From Siphonodentalium dalli (Eukaryota > Mollusca > Scaphopoda > Gadilida > Siphonodentaliidae), in NCBI GenBank assembly GCA_032622095.1, contig CP136061.1, positions 20,710,991-20,774,990 of the forward strand: DNA of 64,000 nt, in the 5' to 3' direction. The notes below the pieces were generated by a model. The model was not told the origin of the DNA. It did not search any database and worked only from the letters and a program-made list of their open reading frames with translations. Numbering within the stretch: the stretch's first letter is position 1; each line of letters begins with the position of its first letter. The position numbers and the translations under genes were made by a program. This document shows, piece after piece, positions 24,420-36,252 of this stretch.

Positions 24420-24672
24420 ACAGGGCCAACTGTCTTATTCGCTCTTAGTTCTTTCTCAGACTGCTGGATCGCTTCCTCCAAAATATCGATGTACACGTCA
24501 GGAGATAAATTAATTGTCTGCTTCTCAGCTTCCTTCACGGCAGCCTCCACAAGAGCAATGACTTCCGGATGTGTCTCATCAACAATGACCTCTGCAGGCT
24601 TTGAGTCATCAGCCACTGAGGGTGCAGCCGCATTAGAATTGTCATCGATGGCATTTTCTGCTGTTTCACCAT
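24420..24672 (-). CDS. AK9: AK9 exon: NMP-binding helices of second kinase unit
   Basis: 253 bp, phase 1 to phase 2. It begins with an acidic stretch (DGETAENAIDDNSNAAAPSV), then the conserved part DETHPEVIALVEAAVKEAEK, and DVYIDILEEAIQQSEKELRA. The H-P-E-V-[IV] and I-L-[EQ]-E-[AV] motifs align with the substrate-binding part of AK9 unit 2. Acceptor cttcctttatag, donor gtaagt. Confidence 0.88.
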
Positions 24673-24710
24673 CTATAAAGGAAGAATATATATGTCAGCA
24701 TTAGGCAGAT

Positions 24711-25450
24711 GTTAAAGACAACCGCGCCACCCAAATCAGGCTTATGTTAAACACAACCGTGACACCCAAATCAGGCTTATGTTAAATGCAACCGCGCCAC
24801 CCAAATCAGGCTGATGTTAAACACAACCGCGCCACCCAAATCAGGCTGATGTTAAACACAACCCCACCACCCAAATCAGGCTGATGTTAAACATAACCCC
24901 ACCACCCAAATCAGGCTTATGTTAAATGCAACCGCGCCACCCTAATCAGGCTGATGTTAAACGCAACCGCGCCACCCAAATCAGGCTTATGTTAAATGCA
25001 ACTGCGCCACCCAAATCAGGCTGATGTTAAACACAACCGCGCCACCCAAATCAGGCTGATGTTAAATGCAACCGCGCCACCCAAATCAGGCTGATATTAA
25101 ACACAACCATGCCACCCAAATCAGGCTGATGTTAAATGCAACCATGCCACCCAAATCAGGCTGATCTTAAATGCAACTGTGCCACCCAAATCAGGCTGAT
25201 CTTAAACACAACCGTGCCACCCAAATCAGGCTGGTAATAAACACAACTGCGCCACCCTAATCAGACTGTTAAATGCAACCATGCCACCCAAATCAGGCTG
25301 ATATTAAACACAACCATGCCACCCAAATCAGGCTGATGTTAAATGCAACCATGCCACCCAAATCAGGCTGATGTTAAATGCAACCATGCCTCCCAAATCC
25401 GGCTGATGTTAAATGCAACCATGCCACCCAAATCAGGCTGATGTTAAATG
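24711..25450. repeat. 35-bp minisatellite (about 21 units)
   Basis: Unit ccacccaaatcaggctgatg ttaaacacaaccgcg. Units vary at cgcg/catg/cgtg and acaca/atgca. It starts about 40 bp upstream (in transcription) of the AK9 exon at 24420-24672, but I find no copy of the splice site in the unit. Confidence 0.95.
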
Positions 25451-25718
25451 CACACACCAACGAAACATTCCACCTCTGGATCGGCTAGCTCTGAGTTTAG
25501 TTCAGTTCCTAAAAATCACACTATAAAGTATCATTCACATATATTTTACTGAGTTTGTAGACACATTTCATCATGACGCTCATGTATGAATCAGAAATTT
25601 GAATCAGAAAATGGGTATGTTCGATTGCAGCTCAGTGCAAGTTTGTATAAAAATATACCGCAATTATTTAGTACTGATTATAAGTTTTTCCGACATATAA
25701 AACGTGAATAACAAGGTT

Positions 25719-25890
25719 GCATGCATGGGTACACAGAACAATGGTCGCACGCACGGGTACACAGAACAATGGTCGCACGCACAGGTACACAGAACAATGG
25801 TCGCACGCTCGGGTACACAGAACAATGGTCGCACGCACGGGTACACAGAACAATGGCTGCACGCACAGGTACACAGAACAATGGTCGCAG
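25719..25890. repeat. 28-bp minisatellite (6 units)
   Basis: Unit cgcacgcacgggtacacaga acaatggt. Since 28 is not a multiple of 3, it gives open frames in several frames; these are artefacts. Confidence 0.95.
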
Positions 25891-25967
25891 GCCTGAGAAA
25901 CAGGAAATTATTTTGCGTGGCCTAACCAGACTTTAACCTGTTGAACTACTAATTCTAATCAACTTAC

Positions 25968-26105
25968 CAGATTTTTCAGCATTTTCATCGGCATTCTCTT
26001 CAACCTCTGTTGGCTTTTCTTCACTATCTCCTTTATCTGCTGTTGTTTCATCACCATCTGTAGTTGTCTCCTCCTTACTTTTATCAGCCTCTGCCTTAGC
26101 TTTAG
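25968..26105 (-). CDS. AK9: AK9 exon: Lys/Glu-rich linker, phase 1-1
   Basis: 138 bp, 46 codons, phase 1 at both ends. It reads AKAKAEADKSKEETTTDGDE, TTADKGDSEEKPTEVEENAD, ENAEKS. Acceptor gcattttag, donor gtaagt. Disordered and highly charged; part of the spacer between the P-loop and the core-strand exon of kinase unit 2. Confidence 0.78.
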
Positions 26106-26227
26106 CTAAAATGCGAAGACAACTTGCTGATATACAGAACTGTGGAGAAACTGTTAAGTCAAGATCAACTGAAGCAAAGCAATCTGTTTTACACGCACAG
26201 TTGATCATTTTTGATGGCATCTACTCT

Positions 26228-26433
26228 TTAACCCTTTCATGGCAGGAGCTGCACTGGTGCAGCTTTAAAGACCCTGTGCCACTGTATTAATCTCTTTATT
26301 CCCAAATGTTAGGCCAATGTATTCTCTTATATATGCAAGGCTCCCTATGGGAGACTCGCATATATAAGAGAATGCATTGTCACAGGGTTTTCGAAAAATT
26401 TCAGGAAGCTCCATGCAGTCAAAGAAGGGTTAA
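26228..26433. mobile_element. Type C palindrome MITE
   Basis: TTAA-flanked, CCCTTTCATGGCAGGAGCTG at left. One palindrome of the gctccctatgggagac type. Lies 122 bp from the acceptor of the AK9 exon at 26105. Confidence 0.82.
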
Positions 26434-26689
26434 AACTTTTAAAGTTGAGTCAAGACACGATCTGTGAAGTAAGATTGTAAATATTGTAATCTCAATTATC
26501 AAAGAAGATTGTCTTGACTGAATGCTTTAATTTTCATTGACCTAAAGTGTAGATACAACTCATAGAACTAATTGTCATCAATTAACGGTCACTTTTTAAG
26601 ATATTCTAGCATTATTTGAGATATCCTGGGCTTGTCAGCTTAGCCTCAGTGACACTGTCGGATACCTGTTTAGGTTCGGACATTCCAAG

Positions 26690-26718
26690 ATGGCGGCGCC
26701 AACTAAATCAGATAAACG
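26690..26718 (+). other. Exon-like start (ATG plus splice donor) in left arm
   Basis: ccaagATGGCGGCGCCAACT then AAATCAGATAAACG|GTAAGTG: a start codon in good context, nine codons (M-A-A-P-T-K-S-D-K) and two bases, followed by a consensus donor. Reads inward. AAGATGGCGGC also matches the known YY1 motif. It could be the first coding exon of the element's lost transposase or a captured host first exon. Confidence 0.45.
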
Positions 26719-27060
26719 GTAAGTGTATATATTGTCTCCCAGCAGCAATCAACGACATCTTTCGGTGATACACCTTGAAACAGTTATGTAGGAATTTGTA
26801 TGCCCAACACATACGTAATATGCCTTTTGCATAACATGCATGTGAATTGTTGTATTTGGCGTGTCAAGTCGTCATAATTTTTCGAAATTTTATCGAGGCG
26901 GCGAAATGTTCGCTTTTTCGTATTTTTATGGCCCTGGGCTCATGCATCCGCAAATTTATGTATTGTTGTGGATAGATTAGGTCACCACACATCTTCGGAA
27001 TGCAAAACCGGCGATATTTTTATTGTCTAACTCCGAAAAACGACCTTTGAAAATTTCAAA

Positions 27061-27180
27061 ATGTTCAGGTTCGGATTCGCAACATTCGCGATGATTTTGT
27101 TCAGGTTCAGACACAATTTTCGTTCAGGTTTGGACAAATATGGTTCAGGTTCGGACAATTTTAGTTCAGGTTCGGACGCA
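27061..27180. repeat. Iterated GTTCAGGTTCGGA motif at inner end of left arm
   Basis: Five spaced copies (with GTTCAGGTTTGGA/GTTCAGGTTCAGA variants) at 21-35-bp intervals. A further copy, GTTTAGGTTCGGA, lies 15 bp from the outer end. The right arm has four inner copies at about 29150-29250. Subterminal repeats like this are often transposase binding sites. Confidence 0.7.
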
Positions 27181-27434
27181 TCAAAACCTGACCTATAAAT
27201 GACATGCCGAGGTGCAGTCTCGATCTTATTGTGCGTGTTATTAACGAACATGCACTGTTAATTTGTTATTTCTAAATATGGCAGCTGAAATTTCCAAATA
27301 TAGGTGGTAAATTCTCCGAATTAATGGGATAAAAGCCACAGTTGAATATTCTCGAGCAATGTCTAACCAGCTAGTGGGAATTATTACATTTTACATATGA
27401 GCAACAGTGGTATTATACTTATCTTCTGAAATAT

Positions 27435-27545
27435 CGGGGATACATGGATATTTAATACCTGGTTCTCGATTTTGAACCCCGAGGCGGAGCCAAGAGGTTT
27501 CAAAAAGAGACATCCAGGTATTAAATCTCCTAGTATCCCACGATG
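27435..27545. repeat. Hairpin inside the long-arm element
   Basis: tatttaatacctggttctcg and ccaggtattaaatc frame an imperfect palindrome around ttgaaccccgaggcggagcc. It looks similar in design to the hairpin at 47783-47925 (…gagccgaggtttaccgaggc). Confidence 0.4.
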
Positions 27546-29587
27546 TTGGCCGAGCTAACGATTTTGTCCCACATCAATAGCTACCATGTGGTGTGCTTTT
27601 TATAGGTTTTTATAGATAAATTCACACCAATCAGCACCAATAAGAATAATTCAGTAGCAGACCTATCGATCCTGTTTTAGGTGACGTCAATTAAGCTCAG
27701 CGCGCTAGAACAATGTCACGATTGGTGAAACTGCTAGTTCAAGGGTAATTCATAACCACGATGTTTCACGTACTTTTATACGCCCACTGTCAAGAGTTAT
27801 ACGGGACATGGTGCATGACTTAAACGTGACGTTGTTGTCAGTCAGATTGTTAGTTACAACCGGGTGTGGGGATAAGCGCTGTTTGTAAAATGTTTCCCTA
27901 TGAAATAGCTGTAATTTTAAATGACATACGATGCGCTCTCTTTCGTCAGCACCTTGGCATGGATAATAATTTTCAAACGCTATCTCACTGTAGATACTTC
28001 TGTTTAAAAAAGGGTACACAATTATTGACGCGTGTATTATCAATGAAACTACGCGAAATTCCGCGGAAGACTGAAAATAGTTTATTACTGCGATAAGTTC
28101 TAAAGAAAAACAAATGATCCCGTTTTATTACGTATTCATATTTGTTAATTGGGTTTATGTGTGTAATATTTAACCATTGGGTAGGCACTATTCTCTTAAG
28201 CACATGAAGGAAATTTTCCACCAACATTTTGAGATGCTTAATTTGCCAACGGAACAGCTGATGTTGCTTGCATAAGTTTCGCTACTTCGGCGTCTAAATT
28301 CTTGTTTCGATAAATAAATACTTGTAGTTTTGCAGAATTGCTTACCATAAGCATAACATAAAGAGAACACATATGGTTTCTCGAATAATATATTCCTGAA
28401 ATATCGCCGCTCGTGAAGATTCGCATATTGCAGGTATTATTTGGCAAACCATATATAGGTATTCTCTATGTTCGCATAGTGCTGAATAGAACGCAACATG
28501 TTCGGGCTCTAATTAATAGTCCGGCATAATAGTCGTGTGACAAATGGTTAACTTGTAACTGGATTCAACATTTAGAAATGAGGCAAAACACATAAGGCTT
28601 ATATTGAAAAGAATATGTTTCGTGTGAATACCCAAATATATCATCCAATTATTGATACAAAATATATATTGTCTATCTATCAGCAAGTATTTATGGGCAA
28701 ATTGTGGGAACAGCTATATAATCACATTCATCGTATAAGCAGTCTAACAAAATATAATTACTGTTCGTGGCTCGTTTCTGCGCTTTATGTCTGGGAATAT
28801 ATTGTCAATAGAGACTGGGGGATCGCCTCGGGGGATACGAGTCTCTACCGGGGCATACCACACAGTATCCTCCTCAAAAAGCCGTGTAACTTATGTTATG
28901 GACAGCTATCTGCTCATCGGCGACCTTCGTGGCATCGTATGTGGATGTGGAGGGGAATCACGTTATCGCATAGATCTCACGCGCATAAAATAAGAAAGTC
29001 CGCCCAAATTATTCACGAGTGGGCTAAAACCATGCCTCGTGTTCCCCATTTATCGTTTATTTTACGAATGGAAGAAAATCAAATGCACAAAAACGCAATA
29101 AGAACGCGACTGTACCTCGGTGTGTCATTTTTATGCGAAGTTTTTGATGCGTCCGAACCTGAACCAAATTTGTCCGAACCTGAACGAAAATTGTGTCTGA
29201 ACCTGAACAAAATCATCGCGAATGTCGCAAATCCGAACCTGAACATTTTGAAATTTTCAAAGGTCGTTTTTCGGAGTTAGACAATAAAAATATCGCCGGT
29301 TTTGCATTTCGAGGATGTGTGGTGACCTAATCTACCCACAACAATACATAAATTTGCGGATGCATGAGCCCAAGGCCAGAAAAATACGAAAAAGCGACAT
29401 TTCGCCGCCTCGATAAAATTTCGAAAAATTATGACGAATTGACACGCCAAATACAACAATTCACATGCCTGTTATGCAAAAGGCGTGTTACGTATGTGTT
29501 GGGCATACAAATTCCTACATAACTGTTTCAAGGTGTATCACCGAAAGATGTCGTTGATTGCTGCTTGGAGACAATATATACACTTAC

Positions 29588-29616
29588 CGTTTATCTGATT
29601 TAGTTGGCGCCGCCAT
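29588..29616 (-). other. Exon-like start (ATG plus splice donor) in right arm
   Basis: Mirror copy of the left-arm segment, identical over the coding part and donor, reading inward on the minus strand. Confidence 0.45.
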
Positions 29617-29658
29617 CTTGGAATGTCCGAACCTAAACGGGTATCCGACAGTGAGTGA

Positions 29659-32362
29659 GTCAGGCGCCAATTTTCAAGTGTGTAGATCTGGGCAATATAC
29701 ATATATTATGTATCTTATATTATAGTGTATTTATCAAAATATGAACAATAATAATGAAATAATTGCTCCATGGGGCCAATTTATACAGTGATAAGGATGT
29801 GGCCCTACTCAATTTCGCAAACATTATCGACCGGTGGAGTTATCCATTTCAAGTTGCCAAAATCTTTTTCATTCTTAACAATTAATAAGGTGTTACATGT
29901 AGTTTAATTAATTTGATCATATTTTCCTAGATCAATTATTAATAGTGGCCTTAAATTCAGTTTGATAAACATTTTGATGTTGTTGTCATCCTGAAACGTG
30001 ACATCACTTAGTCTTTGTATGGTGAATTCTAAGAATTATATATCTTAATCTTCGATTACTAAGTGAATTTAAAGCAATTACCAATTAAGTTTTTGTTTGT
30101 CTTACTAAGGGTTGAGCCAGCTAGAGCATGTAAATCAATAAGAGGTGCTCACTGGAGTGTGTAGCAGACTGGGGGTATATTAAACTATAAATAAATAATA
30201 AGAGGTGCTCACTGGGGTGTGTAGCAGACTGGGGGTATATTAAACTATAAATAAATAATAACGAGCCAGAAATGAAACATCAATCATAACAAATCAATTG
30301 ATTAATTCTGTGTGATCAATCCTGACTTCTGAACCAAGTCTCATGAATAAAATACAGCAGTTACTGTAAAACATATGCTGGTATTCCTCTAGAAATGTTA
30401 AATATGAATAATTTAATTGTATAACCAGGAGACTAGACAAGATTCAATTAGCAGAATAACAGATGGTTTACAGCATAGTGGAACATTAGCGTGTTTTAAT
30501 CAAGGACTATCATTTGTTTTTGTGTTGGAATAATATAGTCCAGTGATCACAGCAGTAGTTTATATAGCTTCATCATAATCAGAGACATGGAGTACGGTCA
30601 TATAGCTTGATCATAATCGGAGAATTGGGAGTAGTCACTTCAATTTTATAATTTTAACAGAGATATAGTGACATATTCTGATTGGGGATTTTCATACTGA
30701 CATAGGATATTATTATTAAAATTTCTGGGAGTATCCAAAGGTAGGTATAAATTGATTTACAGCATGCCATTCAGTTCGTCTGGAGGTTACCTAAAATGAA
30801 AATTCCATTAACGAAAAACAGGTTGTGCTGACAAAAAAAAGTTGCCTAGAAGTTTCGTGAAGCACTCGCGGTCACTGATTAATTAGCTGAATCATTTCTC
30901 AGTCAAGTGCACCAAAACACGATATTCAAAGAAAAAACATTGCTCATTATTAGTGGATAATAGCAGTGGAAGACTACAGTAATGCCCTAATTAATCGACT
31001 CCTTAACCACAGTAGAATTATGGGTAACTTTTCAGGATTTAGTCGGAAATATTGCTTGTTGCCATTCATCGGAAAGCTCTCGGAGCATTACTGTAGAATG
31101 ATTTAACCCATTCATGATGGCGCACCCTTACATGCTATAATGCTACAACATGCTGAAGTAATTTAAGAACATTGGGAGCTTGAATAATGCTGAACTTGAA
31201 TATGGAAAAAAGTTGTATTTTAAATCAAACTCATACCATATCATAACGAAGTACAGCTAGGTTACCTAATCATCAAACAGGGGAACGAAATAGGTTACGT
31301 AAAATTTTGAATGTGCAGGTTTGTACAGTACAGTATGAGCATTTACCTGATATATATTTATGGCACATTTCTGATTTTTTATCCTCAAATTTAAAGAGAC
31401 TGAAGGACCTCAAAGTGGGTTCATGTGTATAACTTAAACTTTATAAAAATATGTAAAACAACTACCATCAACAATTACATGTAAAATAAATTGTAACACG
31501 ACTTTGCCCAAACTGCATACAAGGCCCATCCTGATTGGTCAGTAGTCTGTATTCCCATGGATACATGAACATCGTTTTGTGATACAATTCTAGATATTCT
31601 AAATTATACCAAAAAAAATGTGATACAATCAGTGCAATGCTGCCAACGCCTCAAACCTTCAGAACGCTCATAATTCAAACCACACGTGAATTGGTTAATA
31701 TCATGCTATAGACTCATGAAAGGGACATATAATGGCTACGTACTAATACTGAATTTTATTTAAGATAGAAAAAATCTGCAAAATATTGTCAGAGAGGCAA
31801 TGAAAAGGGTTCGCCGTTCAACAGTGATGTCATGTTTGCAGCATCCTACAATCAGTTTCTTTGTGGTCAAATTCTACTATTTATGCTGATGTGCATGCAG
31901 TGTATTTATTTCTTAATTGATTTCGTTCTTATTTTCATTATTATTAACTCTCCAATAGCAAAATTTTGCATATGGAAAACATTGTTATGTAAATAATATA
32001 ATTGTCCATTTGCTTAAAATATAATTACATGTATCAATTGTATAACACATATCAACAGGTTGACAAACATATTTCGAATTGGATATCTGCTTTCAAATAT
32101 CAATCTCAGTACTACTTTTAGGGGTCGAAATTTTTCAGTTGATAGGGTGGACAACTCAAAAAAATATGTCAGTCCACAGCTCTTTGACTTAATGAAGTTT
32201 ATCTCACAGTAATCTACAAATTCAAATTCGTGAAATCACTTAACAAAATGTGTATAAAGCTTGTGTTTATCATCATGATCTAATTTGTGAAATCATTAAC
32301 AGCAAAATGTGCATAAATCACGGTGTTTTCTCATAATGATCTAAGCGTGATACACCCCTTAA
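29659..32362. other. AK9 intron, mostly unrecognised sequence
   Basis: Holds a 60-bp direct repeat (two copies of aataagaggtgctcactgg... at about 30139 and 30199), a block at about 30975-31103 shared with 11580-11700, and a repeat at 31917-32100 related to 300-665. No exon found. Confidence 0.45.
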
Positions 32363-32797
32363 CATGCCTCAAATAATGGTGTCTGACATTTTCAGAAAAT
32401 CCCCGGAGGGTGAACTTATAGTGATGCTACCCTGCACCTCATTCTGCTTATGGCTCATCTTCTTTGGAAAGTATCTTTATTATCAAACTAACTAATTTTT
32501 TAGCTTAATCTTTAGAAAGTTTCTTTTTCTTCTATAGTTTAGTTTCTCTATATCCCCAAATTGGCAGACGACACAATGCATAATCATGGTGCCCAATGGG
32601 TGTACATCACCATCTTCACAATAGATCTGGGAACTTAAATCTGAATTCTAGATCTCCCATAGCAGATAAAGCCATGCAGAATGAGGTTCCCATAGGGGGA
32701 ATTTGGTGACTCTAGCACACTGTGCGGGGTAGCATAACTAAATTCACCCACTGGGGACCTAATTCTGCAAATGTCCAGCAACATATTTCCAGGCCTA
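32363..32797. mobile_element. 'GAATGAGGTCC' palindrome element (diverged)
   Basis: Ends TGCCTCAAATAATGGTG and ACATATTTCCAGGCC. Palindrome halves are partly decayed (agaaaatccccggagggtga). Confidence 0.6.
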
Positions 32798-32832
32798 ACC
32801 CTTAATGAACATAGGCACCAGGTTGCAAAAAT

Positions 32833-33067
32833 TTAACCCTTTCTATACTAAATGTACTCATTGACGAGTAGTTCCTTAAGAAATGATAAGATAAATAGTA
32901 ACTTATTATCTAAACATTTCCCACAAAAGAATATGAATCCTGGAGTTGTATTAGCTTTTTGTCTGTCTGTTGTCTGCTCTGAACATCCCTCTAGATGAAT
33001 AATAGACCAATCCAATGTATACTTATATAACTGAATAGGAGAATCCATTTAGTAAAGAAAGGGTTAA
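32833..33067. mobile_element. 'Type T' MITE
   Basis: TTAACCCTTTCTATACTAAA and TTTAGTAAAGAAAGGGTTAA ends, TTAA-flanked. Middle part atctaaacatttcccacaaa is shared with the copies at 11.4 and 60.1 kb. Confidence 0.75.
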
Positions 33068-33354
33068 AGTGCACAGCTTTGAAACTGAGAAAAAATAATA
33101 TAAAGCGAAATAATACACGAGTGAGGCCCAACGAAAATAAACATTCTGTTTCTCAGACACCTGCCTCCCCTGCCAATATTTCCACTGCACAATTATGAAC
33201 TGCTTGTGAATTACGGCATTACCCTATCCAAGCAGAGACAGTCAGGCATAGATCTGTGCACTGAAAATTATTGGTTGCTTTTTGTTTTTTCACATATTTA
33301 TAAATCGCCAATGGTTTGTAATTTTATGAAAATTTAGTCAGCTCACTATTTTTC

Positions 33355-33609
33355 TTAACCATTCCATGGCTGGAGTTTAATGAAATTTTATGAAAACCCT
33401 GTGCCAATGCATTCTATTATATATGCGAGTCTCCCATAGGGGGTCTCGCATATATCATTTTGACCTAACAATATTTACCTTGGCCTTGTAAGCCAGTGCA
33501 TAGTCTTATATATGTGAGGCTCCCTATGGGAGACTTACATATCTAAGAGAATGCCTGGCACAGGATCTTTAATGCTGCACCAGCGCAGCTCCCATCATGA
33601 AAGGGTTAA
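33355..33609. mobile_element. Type C palindrome MITE
   Basis: TTAA-flanked. Two decayed palindromes of the gagtctcccatagg / gaggctccctatgg type. Right end CATGAAAGGGTTAA. Confidence 0.75.
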
Positions 33610-33823
33610 CCCAGGGAATAATCAAGCAATAATTTCTATCAGTATTTCTAGTTATACCAATGGAATTGTCCTCCATTGTAAGTTAAATAAAACATAATTA
33701 TTACTTGGAAGATTAGAGATATCAAGAATTTTTTTTATTTTATATTTTTAATTCAATAACTGTATTAAAAAATTTCAAACCATGACAACAGGAACCATGA
33801 CACAGTTTAAGGTTTAAAATTGG

Positions 33824-34127
33824 AAGGTCACTTCTCCCTATTTTGTTATTAGGGAGAAGTGGACTGTTTTTAGGGAGAAGTAACTATGAGTGAATTTCAA
33901 TTTACACCCCAACATCACTCTTCTATGATCCAATAAATATTATGCAACACAAGAGACCATTTATAAAACCATTGAGTAAGAACACCATTTTAATCAGTAA
34001 ATATACTTTAAATATGCTGTTGGGACATACTCGTACTGGTATATGAGAGAGGTCACTTCTCCCTGGGAAAAAATGGCACTTTTTAGGGAAAATATGTCTC
34101 CCAAGTCGCCCTCTAGGCTGGTCCCTG
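33824..34127. mobile_element. Truncated hAT-type MITE, relative of the one at 58.4 kb
   Basis: Shares ggtcacttctccctatt, caagtcgccctctaggctgg and the end GGTCCCTG with 58378-58717. The CAGGGACC left end is missing. Confidence 0.6.
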
Positions 34128-34266
34128 ACGACAATACAGAAATCGCATAACTTATAAAAACATAAACCTGCCTGTTTGTTGCTTTGAATATAAAATTGTC
34201 TGAGAAACATAACACTTATTTTTTATGGTAAAGCATCTCTCTCGGCACACATCTACTCTATCTCAC

Positions 34267-34299
34267 CCCCATTCTCTGCCTTCCATTTGATTTCCTCCT
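34267..34299 (-). CDS. Possible AK9 microexon, phase 1-1
   Basis: Candidate only. 33 bp between ...tgttatacttag and GGGG|GTGAGA, reading E-E-E-I-K-W-K-A-E-N-G when entered in phase 1, and leaving in phase 1. The length, the acidic/charged content and the phase fit the neighbouring exons. A sequence this short can occur by chance and I know no homologue. Confidence 0.3.
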
Positions 34300-35409
34300 C
34301 TAAGTATAACATACAAGTTATCAGTACAGGTTTATATAAAGTTAGCTCACAGTGAAGTAGGCTTACAGTGCTCTAGTATGAGAGAAAGAGTGCCATGTGA
34401 TAGAAAGATAAGATAAGATATTAATATAAATTCTCATGTGATCCTATTGACTAAGTCTTCTCGGTCCACAAAAGCTAGGGATATCGGTTGGATTGATGCT
34501 GTTTTGGAATGAGGCCTGTCCCGTTATTATTCTATAACAGACTTTCATTGAAAAGATTGACATACTACATTTATATGTGGAGCCCGGGCATTCGCGTGAC
34601 CACCTGAATGTGATTAACCATCTGACATGTCCGTGATTAATCTGTCTTCAAAATGAAATATCATTTACCATGACAGAAAAAGGTTGTTCAATATATTGTT
34701 TACATACATTTTCTGATAGCGCAGCATATCAAAATTCTCTGGAAAACAAGGATGTATTTACTGATAAATCTCGTTGCTTTGACATTCAACAGACCTCTGA
34801 TATACGCATGTTTGATATCATCATGCTTGTGAAGGCTGCGCTCTATGTTCTTATACACAAAGGGTCCATTTGACCTCATCCGAAGACATATAAGCAAGAT
34901 AACTCCGGCCCATGGTTCTGGGAGTAAAGTCTGTTATAGAAGATTAATGAGACAGGACTCAGTTCAAAACAGCATCAACCCAATTGATATCCCGAGCCTT
35001 GTGACATTGCTACTCCCTACACTGTGTACACAGTGGGGGTGGCATCTGGGGGTCAGTACAAGTTGTTGTGATAGTCAGCAAGGAATCATTTGTGTGATCA
35101 AGACAGTACGTGAACAGTATATTAAACCATGCTCCAAAATTTGTAAAAGGATTCTTCATTCTCAGAGAAAAACTACTTTTATAATTTATCGCACATTCCA
35201 CACGTCCCTGTTTATGCTGGGCTTGGAAATTCCCCATCTGCTTGAAAACCTGGGAATTCCCCATAGACGTGACCACAAACTTTATAAATGATCCCATAAG
35301 ACATGTTTGACCAATCTGAGGTTGAATTGAAAACACGAAGTCAGCTTGCGAACTCAACACATTTCATTTCATTTGCTTGCTATAGATTTCATCACGACGA
35401 CACACATAT

Positions 35410-35867
35410 GTGACCCGCCATATCAAATCCAGTCATAAGTCGGGATTTTTTTACCCTGTGCCAATGCATTCTCTTATATATGCGAGTCGACCATAGGTCG
35501 CCTCGCATATATAAGAGACTGCATTATGGCCTAACAATTTTTTATCATTTTTTTTAAATAAATGTTTCTTACAATTTTTAGGACATAAAATAAAAAACAT
35601 CCATTACCCTGCAGGGAGCCCCACACATATATAGAAGCATATAGACGAGTGTCGTCTGCTCATGTTTGTCTGGGGCTCTGTATGGGTGAAATTATAAAAT
35701 TGTTAAAGAATACAAGAAAAAATTATTAAAATTGTAAAAAATTGTTAGGCCAATGCATTCTCTTATATATGCGAGGCGACCTATGGTCGACTCGCATATA
35801 TAAGAGAATGCATTGGCACAGGGTAAAAAAATCCCGACTTACGACTGGATTTGATATGGCGGGTCAC
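35410..35867. mobile_element. Type D palindrome element, complete
   Basis: Ends GTGACCCGCCATATCAAATC and GATTTGATATGGCGGGTCAC. Next inward come cagtcataagtcgggattt / aaatcccgacttacgactg, then two mirror-image copies of the common palindrome preceded by CCCTGTGCC. The central block (agccccacacatatatagaa ... tctggggctc) is itself palindromic. No clear target duplication. Confidence 0.85.
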
Positions 35868-36252
35868 TAATTGCGGAATATCTTATTATATGGATGTATA
35901 TTTGGCAAAACTTAAATAGTGTTCCTGGAACTACAAAATGGTTGACTCATAGAAGATTGAAAGTCCAAAGGAGAGAAAGCATGTATACCGCAATTTGAAT
36001 TAAACTTTGGACATTAAATCCTTGAACAGAATTCTTGACTTATAGAAGATTGAATGTCCTAGTAAGCCGACCTAATTTGACTGAAGCTTTGGTCCTTTGA
36101 AAGTCAAATGTTAGTAAGAAAAAAACCTGTGTGATTGCCATCTTGTAAATAGTGAATATCTCTGGTTAATATAAAGATTAGCTTGAGATGGAAAAAGTCT
36201 ATTTTTTCAAATATGAATAAAAATTCCAGAGTTGATTTCCAGAAGACTGTAC

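Larger units (their letters stand above)
26653..29653. mobile_element. 3,001-bp DNA element with ~515-535-bp terminal inverted repeats
   Basis: AGTGA at 26648-26652 and 29654-29658 flank ends CACTGTCGGATACC and GGTATCCGACAGTG. The arms (26653-27188 and 29141-29653) are close inverted copies. The left arm has one more GTTCAGGTTCGGACAA repeat. The middle (27189-29140) has no recognisable transposase. A 5-bp duplication with CACTG ends recalls Transib/ProtoRAG-like or CACTA-like elements, but I cannot assign it. It sits in the AK9 intron between exons 36.3 and 26.1 kb. Confidence 0.85.

Noticed and set aside
25664-25936. Several overlapping frames with repeated peptides
   Set aside because: Product of the 28-bp array, which is open in more than one frame.
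28615-29280. 221-codon open frame on the plus strand, the longest in the window
   Set aside because: It runs from unique sequence into the right arm of the 3,001-bp element, and its C-terminal part is the GTTCAGGTTCGGA motif read backwards. No domain recognised.
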